From positions 1 through 14,147 of the forward strand of contig JAIROQ010000017.1 in assembly GCA_031257455.1 (NCBI GenBank): a DNA stretch of 14,147 bases. Reading direction: 5' to 3'. Below the pieces are notes generated by a model. The model saw only the letters and a program-made list of their open reading frames with translations, searched no databases and had not been told where the DNA came from. Origin of the DNA: Prevotellaceae bacterium. Lineage in GTDB: Bacteria > Bacteroidota > Bacteroidia > Bacteroidales > UBA932. This document shows positions 1 to 7,152 of the stretch, piece after piece; the first letter of the stretch is position 1; each line of letters starts with the position of its first letter. The position numbers and the translations under genes were made by a program.

Positions 1-279
1 GACCTCTTGCACCACATGGGCGCAGACCCGGCGAACCGCAAAGACTTGGATGACGAGATAGAAGCCCGCCGCACATTAGACGAGATGTTCGGAAAGCAAC
101 GGGCGCTTATAGCGGAACAGGACAAAAAAATTGCAGAGAAAGACAAGGCGCTTGTGGAGAAAGACAATGCGCTTGTGGAGAAAGACAAGACGCTTGCGGA
201 GAAAGACAAGACGCTTGCGGAGAAAGAAAAGGAAATAGCCGCATTGAAAGCCCTGTTAAAATCTCAGGGCACAAATTAA
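1..279 (+). CDS. C-terminal end of probable Rpn / PD-(D/E)XK nuclease-family protein (partial)
   Basis: The frame is open from base 1, so the gene starts before the window and only about the last 92 residues are visible; a TTG at 7 is an unlikely start. The visible part begins with a charged helical stretch (DPANRKDLDDEIEARRTLDEM) and continues into a heptad coiled coil of AEKDK / LVEKDK units, ending at the TAA at 277-279. Rpn-type recombination-promoting nucleases ('putative transposases', PD-(D/E)XK family) of Bacteroidota commonly end in such EKDKALAEKDK tails, which is the basis for the call; the nuclease domain is outside the window, so the family is inferred. The gene has no obvious functional link to the glycan genes downstream and may mark a plastic locus boundary. 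Confidence 0.5.
   Translation, partial: DLLHHMGADPANRKDLDDEIEARRTLDEMFGKQRALIAEQDKKIAEKDKALVEKDNALVEKDKTLAEKDKTLAEKEKEIAALKALLKSQGTN
130..231 (+). repeat. 21-bp in-frame tandem repeat (coding)
   Basis: Four full 21-bp units begin at 148, 169, 190 and 211, each of the form (g/a)cgcttg(t/c)ggagaaagacaa(g/t), preceded by a partial unit at 130-147. Each encodes one heptad (ALVEKDN, ALVEKDK, TLAEKDK, TLAEKEK), so gain or loss of a unit keeps the frame and only lengthens or shortens the coiled coil. Confidence 0.85.
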
Positions 280-367
280 CCGATGAACAAATTTTATATG
301 GTATAAATCAACCCCCGCTGCATTTATATATAAGTACACAAAAATACAAACTCTAAATTTTACACCC

Positions 368-1588
368 ATGAAAACACACAAATTATTATTCGTACTGTTG
401 TCCGCTTGCCTGATTGCCTGCACGGGCACGAAAGACGCGGGATTTAAACCGGTAAATCCCGACGCTTCTCCGGAAGCCCGCCAACTGCTGGGCTTCTTAT
501 ATTCCTTACAGGGAAAATACACTATTACCGGGCAACACAATTTTGTGAGCGATTTTCCACGCTATGACAATGTCGTGCAGGAAATGACGGGAACTGCTTC
601 CGGGCTTTGGGGCGCGGATTTCAGTTTTATGGCGCAGGGCGACAATATACAGCGGTTTCAACATTGCGGCCCCATGAACCTGACAGCTCCTTTCGGCCCC
701 TGTGAAGTAAACGGCCTGACCAAAGAACAGCTCCGGCAGATGCTGGTGGATGAAGCGAAGAAACAATATGAAAAGGGGCGTCTTATCACGCTGATGTGGC
801 ATTGCTGTTTCCCCAGCAACGGTGACGAATGCAACGGCGACGATATTTGGCGGCTGGCCGAACGCCTCCCCTCGCAGGCAGAGTGGGACGAATTGGTAAC
901 AGACGGCACAGAACTGAACAGCGCATGGAAACGCCAAATGGATGGCGTAGCAAAATATTTGAAACAATTGGAAGACGCAAAAATCCCTGTGCTCTGGCGT
1001 CCTTTCCATGAGATGAACGGCGTTTGGTTCTGGTGGTGTAACAAACCGGGTGAAAACGGCTTTAAAAAATTGTGGATAGCCATGTACGACTATTTCACCC
1101 ATCACCACAAATTAAACAACCTTATCTGGGTATGGAATACCAATGCGCCGCGCGATATACCCGGAGATGAAGCCGGCCCTTATGCCGATTTCTTTCCGGG
1201 AATTGATTATGTAGATGTATTGGCTGCCGATGTCTATAATAATGATTGGAAACAATCGCATCACGACCAGTTACGTGAGTTGGGCGGCGGAAAACTGATT
1301 GCTTTGGGTGAAGTGGGTAATGCGCCCACCGCCGAAATTTATGAAACACAACCTTACTGGTCGTGGTTTATGGTATGGGGCTATTGCATTTATGATTTTG
1401 CGGCCATGTTTGCAAATATGCCGCCGCCAACGGGCGAAACGCCTCCGCCTGCCGAGCCGTCTGCTGCGCCGCCTGTTTTCAGCTTCCCGTCCGCCAATCC
1501 TGCGGTGGAAGCCATCTACAATCATCCGCACAGCGTAACAATGGATAAAATTGATTTCACAAATAAAACTTATAAACTAAAAAAATGA
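368..1588 (+). CDS. GH26 beta-mannanase-like lipoprotein
   Basis: Predicted endo-acting glycoside hydrolase of family 26 (clan GH-A, retaining), probably cutting beta-1,4-mannan or a related hemicellulose at the cell surface. The 406-aa product has a lipoprotein signal ending in LIAC with Cys18 as the lipidated residue. The family signatures are clear: WRPFHEMNGVWFWW with acid/base Glu215 at residues 210-223, and IALGEVG with nucleophile Glu315, spaced 100 residues as expected, plus LMWHC at 142-146. Oddities are a Pro-rich insertion (about 352-370, PPPTGETPPPAEPSAAPP) before the last helix, and many cysteines (100, 112, 146, 147, 155, 224, 340). The ATG at 368 follows 88 bp of AT-rich DNA in which I see no convincing promoter. 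It is the first gene of a run whose next start codon overlaps this stop (ATGA at 1585-1588). The substrate is inferred, not seen. Confidence 0.85.
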   Translation: MKTHKLLFVLLSACLIACTGTKDAGFKPVNPDASPEARQLLGFLYSLQGKYTITGQHNFVSDFPRYDNVVQEMTGTASGLWGADFSFMAQGDNIQRFQHCGPMNLTAPFGPCEVNGLTKEQLRQMLVDEAKKQYEKGRLITLMWHCCFPSNGDECNGDDIWRLAERLPSQAEWDELVTDGTELNSAWKRQMDGVAKYLKQLEDAKIPVLWRPFHEMNGVWFWWCNKPGENGFKKLWIAMYDYFTHHHKLNNLIWVWNTNAPRDIPGDEAGPYADFFPGIDYVDVLAADVYNNDWKQSHHDQLRELGGGKLIALGEVGNAPTAEIYETQPYWSWFMVWGYCIYDFAAMFANMPPPTGETPPPAEPSAAPPVFSFPSANPAVEAIYNHPHSVTMDKIDFTNKTYKLKK

Positions 1589-2568
1589 AAAAAATGAAAA
1601 AGATAATTACTCTTTCGTTATTGATGTTTGCTTGCAGTATAGCAAACTATGCGCAGTTCCCGTTCGCGATGGCCATGCAGGAACCGTTGAAATGTACCGA
1701 CCGGCAATGTCTGGTGGAACTTGTAGACAACTATTTTAAGGCGCTCGTGGCGCACGACCCCAGTCAAATACCGTTTGCCATGAATGCCCGGTTTGTAGAA
1801 AATATCGATTCCAAGCCTGTTGGCGAAGGGCTTTGGCAAACGGCTTCGGCTGTTCCTTCTTCTTTCAAAATCTACGTCCCCGACCCGACTGTGAAGGAAG
1901 TCGGCTTTATAGGAATGATGGAAGAAAAAGGCCAACCCATTATGATTGCCCTTCGTCTTAAAATAAATGACGATGGTTTTATCAATGAGGCCGAACACAT
2001 AGTTGTCCGGTATCTGGAGCCGAAAAACATGAAAAACCTGCAAACCGTCCGCCCCGGCATTCTTACGGTTATTCCGGAACAACAGCGCATGAAAAGGTAT
2101 GAAATGGTAGGTATCGCCTATTCTTACTATGATGCACTGATAATGGACAACGGCTACCTGTCGCCCATAGCAGACGACTGCGCCCGCCGCGAAAACGGTT
2201 CGCCGGCAAGCAACAGCGGTATCCCCGACAACGAAACGGACGAAAACCCCAATTACAGCGCCTTGAAAACCGTACCGCAATTGAACACCAATATGATGGA
2301 CTATATTGATGATATTGACAATGTCCGCGTATTTGCAGTGGACGCGACCACAGGGCTGGCTATCGGATTTTCGCACTTCCGTCATTCGATGTTGAAGAAA
2401 ACTTTTCCGATTTATAATATGCCCGGTGTTACCACGCGCGAAATGTTGGATATGCCTGCTTTTGACCTGCCTGCCGCGCACATTTTCAAAATCCGGGACG
2501 GTCAGATTCACGAAATCGAAGCATTGGGCTTTATGGCAGGATATATGGCGGCAACCGGATGGGAATAA
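1585..2568 (+). CDS. secreted NTF2-like protein (DUF8021-like)
   Basis: The 327-aa product has a type I signal peptide (residues 1-23, cleavage ANYA|Q). The mature start (CTDRQCLVELVDNYFKALVAHDPSQIPFAMNARFVEN) followed by GEGLWQTAS, VGFIGMMEEKGQPIMIALRLKI, and a closing domain containing FKIRDGQIHEIEALGFMAGYMAATGW matches my memory of DUF8021 proteins, an NTF2/SnoaL-like alpha+beta barrel family known mostly from fungi and some bacteria, with no established reaction. The family is split here by an insertion of about 90 residues (roughly 190-280). The start at 1585 overlaps the GH26 stop by four bases, implying translational coupling; a second ATG at 1594 is also possible. Being exported and coupled to a glycanase, it may act on a product of glycan release, but this is inference. 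Confidence 0.55.
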   Translation: MKKMKKIITLSLLMFACSIANYAQFPFAMAMQEPLKCTDRQCLVELVDNYFKALVAHDPSQIPFAMNARFVENIDSKPVGEGLWQTASAVPSSFKIYVPDPTVKEVGFIGMMEEKGQPIMIALRLKINDDGFINEAEHIVVRYLEPKNMKNLQTVRPGILTVIPEQQRMKRYEMVGIAYSYYDALIMDNGYLSPIADDCARRENGSPASNSGIPDNETDENPNYSALKTVPQLNTNMMDYIDDIDNVRVFAVDATTGLAIGFSHFRHSMLKKTFPIYNMPGVTTREMLDMPAFDLPAAHIFKIRDGQIHEIEALGFMAGYMAATGWE

Positions 2569-2654
2569 GTTAAGAGTTAAGAACTAAAAACTAAGAGTGC
2601 TGATGCCACTAACCTTAAACCTTAAACTTTAAATCAGAAATAAAACTAAAAGTT
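2569..2654. repeat. intergenic heptad element, copy 1
   Basis: The gap between two operon genes is filled with 7-bp periodic sequence: GTTAAGA, GTTAAGA, ACTAAAA, ACTAAGA (2569-2596), a centre GTGCTGATGCCACT (2597-2610), then AACCTTA, AACCTTA, AACTTTA (2611-2631). The left arm carries TTAAG and the right arm CTTAA in the same register, so the arms are an imperfect inverted pair able to form a hairpin. A related element lies at 6301-6380. Confidence 0.6.
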
Positions 2655-4364
2655 ATGAAAAAAATGTTTTTACCTGTGGTGTTGTTCGCTTTGGTTACAG
2701 CCCTTTTTGTAACCTCCTGCGAGGAACAGAAAAAACTGTCACGCGAAGAAATTGTCGCTGATTTTATGTATCAGTACACAAACCTTACCCCTCAGCAGGT
2801 AGCGGATATAGTGGGAACGGAACAGCTGACATTTGCAAACAGCGAAAAAAGTCCCGGCTATATCCTCGCACTTGACGACAGCACATCGCTGATTGTGCCG
2901 GAGAATGTAGCCTGTATGCGGTTAAACGACATCACGCTGAATGTTTGGCGCAAAGACAATACGCTAACTTTCCTTGTCGCCGTAGTAGATGAGCGTACAC
3001 AACTCGCCACCGTGTTTGAAACATGGCTTTGCGGGGACAGTTTTTTTAATCAGACGCTACCGCCGCGCGAACTCCAGCGCTATATTGCCACAGGCATTAT
3101 TGCGGGCAGCGACATTTCCGGCCACCGCCACAAACCTACAAAACGGCTGACGGGAAAAGTAATACAATGGCCTGACGAATTGACGCTGTTCGGCTCTTAT
3201 AATTATTCGGCATCGGTGCCGGAAGGCTCGCTGCAAACATTTTGTTATCCGACGGATTATTACGAACTCGACAGTCGCCACTGGTTGTATTCGCGTGTGG
3301 AAGTAGAATTTAGCGGTGCATTTGTGCTGGATATTATCGACCTTTACACCTTGAAAAAAATCGGCGTGCGGCTCGGTTTTGATGCGCAGGATAAATTCAT
3401 CCATCAACTCTATTCCGACACGGGAACTATTCGCGGACAGGTGGCTGCATTTGGCGCGTATGGCGTTTACAATCAAAAGTTACTTTCTGCCATCCCGGAA
3501 TTTATGAGGATTCCTGCGGAATTTCCAATAATCAAAGGAATGAGGTATCTCTACCGTCCGCTGGATTTGACCAAACCGATGACGCTTGAAGAAGTGAAGG
3601 AAGTAGCCGTCAAAACAAAGGCCTGGAAAGGCGCGTTTGAAGGCACAGGCAAAGAGAAAAAAATGCTGGAACATTCTACGTTACTTGATAACAGAACATT
3701 TACGGTTGTATTTGACGACAAAACGACTTGGGACTACGAAATCGGCGAAGGTTTTAACATGCGTTTTCGTGAAGGCGCAGGCGAATGGAAACCGGAACGA
3801 TACGATGCTTTTGAGATAGACGACCAATTAGTGTTTTTTGCGCACACCACCGACAGCGATTGCCCGATTGATGGTTTGCAGTATGCTATTGACCTGAAAA
3901 ACGGACTTGTAACCTGCATCCGTTCTACGTTTGACGATGAGGAAAATCCCCGCGTCCCCCGTCAGCAGTGGCTCTTTGGCGTTATCAAAACGGACGGCAT
4001 TACGCCCTCGAAACACCGCCATCAATTCACAGACGAGTTGCTCGGACGCTCCTATACATGGGAATACAGCGATGAAGTGGCTTCGCAACATTATTACACA
4101 ACTACGGAATCATTTTCATTTGCTATTTTTCAAAATTCGGAAGTGGGCGTAATGGGCAGCTTCCCGTGCAAATATGTAAAAATAAGGGACGGGGTATACC
4201 TGATGTCATGGATTGAAATGCGCTCGCAAGGGATACAGGGTATTTTGCTTTTCAACACAAAAACCATGCACGACTGCGGCACATGCCATGGCATGACGCA
4301 CGACCAGACGTTTGAATTTAATACATTCTGTGCCGAAGCAAGAAGCGGCGGACAATATAATTAA
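2655..4364 (+). CDS. lipoprotein with two MoaF-like modules
   Basis: The 569-aa product has a lipoprotein signal (VTSC, Cys22). The C-terminal half resembles MoaF (calycin/lipocalin-like barrel): an N-type part at about 341-447 (FTVVFDDKTTWDYEIGEGF) and a C-type part at about 452-556 (LGRSYTWEYSDEV, CKYVKIRDGVYLMSWIEMRSQGIQGILL). The N-terminal half repeats this layout: HRHKPTKRLTGKVIQW (157-172) answers HRHQFTDELLGRSYTW (454-469), and YYELDSRHWLYSRVEVEFSGAFVLDI (202-227) answers the second motif, so the protein looks like a tandem duplication. Bacterial MoaF was first seen beside moaE in a monoamine-regulated operon; its function is unknown and no molybdenum-cofactor gene is nearby. A CGTCH sequence lies at 541-545. 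Position in a glycanase operon and export suggest binding or modification of a released small molecule; this is inference. Confidence 0.6.
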   Translation: MKKMFLPVVLFALVTALFVTSCEEQKKLSREEIVADFMYQYTNLTPQQVADIVGTEQLTFANSEKSPGYILALDDSTSLIVPENVACMRLNDITLNVWRKDNTLTFLVAVVDERTQLATVFETWLCGDSFFNQTLPPRELQRYIATGIIAGSDISGHRHKPTKRLTGKVIQWPDELTLFGSYNYSASVPEGSLQTFCYPTDYYELDSRHWLYSRVEVEFSGAFVLDIIDLYTLKKIGVRLGFDAQDKFIHQLYSDTGTIRGQVAAFGAYGVYNQKLLSAIPEFMRIPAEFPIIKGMRYLYRPLDLTKPMTLEEVKEVAVKTKAWKGAFEGTGKEKKMLEHSTLLDNRTFTVVFDDKTTWDYEIGEGFNMRFREGAGEWKPERYDAFEIDDQLVFFAHTTDSDCPIDGLQYAIDLKNGLVTCIRSTFDDEENPRVPRQQWLFGVIKTDGITPSKHRHQFTDELLGRSYTWEYSDEVASQHYYTTTESFSFAIFQNSEVGVMGSFPCKYVKIRDGVYLMSWIEMRSQGIQGILLFNTKTMHDCGTCHGMTHDQTFEFNTFCAEARSGGQYN

Positions 4365-4386
4365 GAAATTTAATAAACGAAAAGAT

Positions 4387-6300
4387 ATGAAAAAAATATT
4401 TTTACTATTCATCGCCCTTTGGGTAACCTGTTCATCGCCGCTGTCGGCGCAACCCGAAGTAATGGCTTGGGGCAATATAACCGGCATCCGTATAGACGGA
4501 CAGCTGATTGATTTTGAATCATTCCTGGCAGTCGCTGATAAAGACGGGACAAAAACGGAATTTACCGGAAAAGAACTCCAAAACCCAATGTACACGCGCG
4601 AAGGCAAATCCCAAACGGTTACAACAGCTATCGACAGAATTCGCTTCAAGCAGACAGTTACCGAAAAAAGCAAAGGTATAGCGGATATCGCCATCGAGAT
4701 GCAATCGGATACGACACTCGAAGTAGGCGGCGTATATTTTCGGCTTTTGCTCCCGGCGAAGTATTATGAGGAAAAAACATTGGACATATCCGATAATCGT
4801 ATTTTTGTAAAAGGTGACGGACAGCAATTAACATTAGACTTCGATAAAGCAGTAGTTGCCTTTGAAAAGAAACGCCCGAATCCTTTTGCCGCTTTTGGAG
4901 GCTGGGGCGGCTTCAGAATACCTAACGGGCCTACCGATTTATATATAGAAATCGCCGGAAAAAAGGTGCAAAAAGGAGAAACTGTTTCCTTGCATTTCAC
5001 GATTACGGCAGCAGGGGATATAGATACTGCGCCGGTGGATATTATAGTGGACACAAAAAATCCCGGACGTGAATTTTTGGGCTTGGGAGGCAATTTCCGT
5101 TTACAGAACCCGCAAAATGACCCGAAAGTCATCGATTACTGCCTTTCCAACATGCGGGTTGCTTTTGGACGTGTGGAAATGCCCTGGTACAGTTGGCAGC
5201 CGGATGAAAAATCCGACCCATTGCAAGAGGCGTTGAACGGTCATATTAATCCGCAGGTGGATAATGCCATGAAAATGGCTCAACGGCTCAAATCGCTCGG
5301 AATGCCGGTTATTGTAAGCGCATGGTTTCCTCCTGCATGGGCTACCGACCCTGCCTATCCGCGTGGATTTGGCGGGGTTGCCGCACAAAGACTGCTTATT
5401 TATAAACAGGAACAAATTTATAAGTCAATAGCAGATTATTTGGTTGCATTGAAAAATATATACGGAGTGGAAGCGACAGCCTTTTCGTTCAATGAATCCG
5501 ATATAGGTATTGATGTATATCATACACCCGAACAACATGCCTATCTTATCAAAACATTAGGAGCATATTTTGCATCGCGCGGCTTATCGACCAAACTGTT
5601 GCTCGGCGATAATTCGGATGCTACCACATTCGATTTCATTCTCCCTGCGCTGAATGACCCTGCCACGTATCCGTATATTTATGCCGTTTCGTTCCATTCA
5701 TGGCGCGGATGTGATGACCGGACGTTGAACAAATGGGCTTGGGCTGCCCGCCAAATCAACGTTCCGCTTATTATCGGGGAGGGAAGTACGGACGCCGCTG
5801 CCCACCGATATTCGCAGATTTTTGCCGAAACAACGTTTGCGCTATATGAAATCAATTTGTATACGCGTATATGTGCCATTTGCCAGCCGCAGTCCATCTT
5901 GCAGTGGCAACTTACCTCCGACTATTCGATTTTATGGGGAGACGGAATTTATAATTCAACCGGCCCGCTCCGCCCGACACAACGCTTTTGGAACTTGAAG
6001 CAACTTGCCGCTACCCCCGAACATTCGTTCTCCATACCGTTTACCTGCTCGCGCGATGACGTCAATCCTGCTGTTTTCGGCAATATAGCTAAAAAGCAAT
6101 ATGTAGTACATGCCGTTAATAACGGCGCAGCTCGTTCGGCTGTCATAAAAGGATTACCTGTTGCAAAAAATGCGAAAGTAACGGTTTACGTAACCAACAG
6201 TAATCAAGGTATGGAAGAAGTGAAAAATTACAAAGTGGTAAATAATGAAATAACCGTCAATTTCCCTGCTGTAAGTTTTATTTCAATATTTATTAATTAG
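4387..6300 (+). CDS. clan GH-A glycosidase, GH30-like
   Basis: Predicted exported retaining glycoside hydrolase. I chose the ATG at 4387 (637 aa) because it gives a signal peptide (MKKIFLLFIALWVTCSSPLSA|Q) 22 bp after the previous stop; the in-frame ATG at 4312 would lie inside the preceding gene and bury the signal. Domains: an N-terminal beta-sandwich (about 23-225), a TIM barrel (about 226-545) and a small C-terminal beta domain (about 546-637), the layout of GH30-type enzymes. Candidate catalytic residues are Glu370 in FSFNES (acid/base after Asn) and Glu465 in LIIGEGS (nucleophile); WFPPAWA (313-319) and SFHSWRG (435-441) are typical barrel-strand ends. Assignment to clan GH-A is firmer than to GH30, since GH39, GH5 and GH79 share the NE/E pattern. 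It would complement the GH26 enzyme, for example by trimming side chains or short oligosaccharides. Confidence 0.7.
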   Translation: MKKIFLLFIALWVTCSSPLSAQPEVMAWGNITGIRIDGQLIDFESFLAVADKDGTKTEFTGKELQNPMYTREGKSQTVTTAIDRIRFKQTVTEKSKGIADIAIEMQSDTTLEVGGVYFRLLLPAKYYEEKTLDISDNRIFVKGDGQQLTLDFDKAVVAFEKKRPNPFAAFGGWGGFRIPNGPTDLYIEIAGKKVQKGETVSLHFTITAAGDIDTAPVDIIVDTKNPGREFLGLGGNFRLQNPQNDPKVIDYCLSNMRVAFGRVEMPWYSWQPDEKSDPLQEALNGHINPQVDNAMKMAQRLKSLGMPVIVSAWFPPAWATDPAYPRGFGGVAAQRLLIYKQEQIYKSIADYLVALKNIYGVEATAFSFNESDIGIDVYHTPEQHAYLIKTLGAYFASRGLSTKLLLGDNSDATTFDFILPALNDPATYPYIYAVSFHSWRGCDDRTLNKWAWAARQINVPLIIGEGSTDAAAHRYSQIFAETTFALYEINLYTRICAICQPQSILQWQLTSDYSILWGDGIYNSTGPLRPTQRFWNLKQLAATPEHSFSIPFTCSRDDVNPAVFGNIAKKQYVVHAVNNGAARSAVIKGLPVAKNAKVTVYVTNSNQGMEEVKNYKVVNNEITVNFPAVSFISIFIN

Positions 6301-6380
6301 CGTTAAGAACTAAGCGTTAAGGCTAAAAGCGCTACCCCGCACTTGCTATACTTATGACTTACGACTTACGACTAAATACG
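6301..6380. repeat. intergenic heptad element, copy 2
   Basis: Directly after the GH30-like stop, 7-bp units GTTAAGA, ACTAAGC, GTTAAGG, CTAAAAG (6302-6329) are followed by a centre CGCTACCCCGCACTTGC (6330-6346) and units TATACTT, ATGACTT, ACGACTT, ACGACTA (6347-6374). The architecture (TTAAG/CTAAG arm, GCT...CACT centre, CTTA/ACTT arm) parallels 2569-2631. Confidence 0.6.
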
Positions 6381-6558
6381 CCTAAATAATATTTTATTAT
6401 CCTAAAATGGTACTATATTAACATTTTTTCCGTTATGCTGTTTATTGACAAAAAAAAGATTTGTCATCACTTATTGGTACACTAATACTTATAGCCGTTG
6501 CTACAGGTCGAAACCGGAAAAGAATGTTTCTTATTTTTTGTTAGAAAAATGTTAAAAG

Positions 6559-6581
6559 CAGGGATTTCTTCCCTGTTTTTT
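6559..6581 (+). terminator. rho-independent terminator of the glycanase operon
   Basis: A perfect stem CAGGGA (6559-6564) / TCCCTG (6570-6575) with a 5-nt loop is followed by six T (6576-6581). It lies 258 bp beyond the GH30-like stop and before the susC promoter, separating the two transcription units. A 7-bp inverted pair TGACAAA/TTTGTCA at 6446-6466 is seen between the stop and this terminator; its role is unknown. Confidence 0.75.
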
Positions 6582-6679
6582 CTTCTTTGCATCCCTGTTC
6601 CAGAGGATAGTTGTAACCGGTACAAATTTTTGCAATGTGGTAGTTTAAAAACTATTTCGGTTATTTTATTCAAAATTTT

Positions 6680-6779
6680 CCGCCTTGCTTTTACAAATAC
6701 ATTGGAAAGTATCAATAATTGATAACAAAGTATTTGCAATTATTCCTTTTTTATCTTTACCTTTGCCTTAAAATTGTAT
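6680..6779 (+). promoter_or_regulatory. promoter with palindromic operator, upstream of susC
   Basis: Bacteroidota-type promoter: -33 TTTG (6733-6736), 21-nt spacer, -7 TACCTTTG (6758-6765, consensus TAnnTTTG), giving a start near 6772. Eight bases upstream of the -33 box is a perfect palindrome TATCAATAATTGATA (6710-6724), placed where an activator would bind. The same module recurs at 14000-14100 with identical spacing; over 6710-6779, 60 of 70 bases match. If it drives susC, the leader is about 440 nt long. Confidence 0.7.
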
Positions 6780-7045
6780 TAACGCAGCATTAAAAATGCC
6801 ATTTTAACTTTACCGGTTAATTTTCCGGTGGATAAAAAGCAAAAAATAATGAATAGAAAATTTTTTATGTCAAGTGATTAGTGAGTGCAAGAAAAAAAAT
6901 GAACATAAAATATGGGTATGAAAAGCGGCATGAATTTTTAAGAAAAAATTAAACTGCATTATAAAAAACAAGTTTGGAATAAGCAAATTACAGCGTAATT
7001 AAAGGGTATGAATAGGGGTATGAAAAATTTAATCAGCCTTCGGAA

Positions 7046-7071
7046 ACGTAAGAAATACGTGGCGTTTTTTT
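7046..7071 (+). terminator. terminator-like hairpin inside the susC leader
   Basis: ACGTA (7046-7050) and TACGT (7056-7060) can pair around AGAAA, followed by GGCG and seven T (7065-7071). The stem is short (5 bp) and AT-containing, so it may be weak alone; an alternative pairing of AAACG (7044-7048) with CGTTT (7063-7067) exists. In the present orientation it would sit between the promoter and susC. Confidence 0.4.
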
Positions 7072-7080
7072 AAAAAATAA

Positions 7081-7110
7081 AAGAATAATATGGGCTTGCA
7101 TATTATTCTT
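7081..7110. other. perfect 12-bp inverted repeat in the susC leader
   Basis: AAGAATAATATG (7081-7092) is the exact reverse complement of CATATTATTCTT (7099-7110), with loop GGCTTG. There is no T run, so a terminator is unlikely; an RNA stability hairpin or a protein-binding dyad are the options. Confidence 0.6.
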
Positions 7111-7152
7111 TGCTAACAATATAACGACAAAAATTAACCGGTAAAGTTAAAA

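Noticed and set aside
280..367. Promoter of the glycanase operon
   Set aside because: No TAnnTTTG box is present in this gap; TTATATATAA at 324-334 is AT-rich but not specific enough to call.
1585..1656. Lipoprotein signal for the NTF2-like protein (Cys17)
   Set aside because: The residues before Cys17 (LMFA) do not make a good lipobox, while ANYA|Q fits signal peptidase I.
1618..2511. 297-codon open frame on the - strand, and similar long reverse frames inside the GH26, susC and susD genes
   Set aside because: They mirror codon bias of the + strand genes; the products lack any recognisable domain and the + strand genes are well supported.
2569..2654. Short regularly spaced repeats considered as a CRISPR array
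   Set aside because: The period is seven bases with no spacers and degenerate units; no cas gene is present.
4312..4386. Upstream ATG for the GH30-like gene
   Set aside because: It lies within the MoaF-like gene and puts 25 charged residues before a clear signal peptide starting at 4387.
6498..6722. 74-codon open frame on the + strand between the glycanase operon and susC
   Set aside because: It runs through the terminator at 6559-6581 and the promoter palindrome at 6710-6724, its composition is that of AT-rich non-coding DNA, and it resembles no family.
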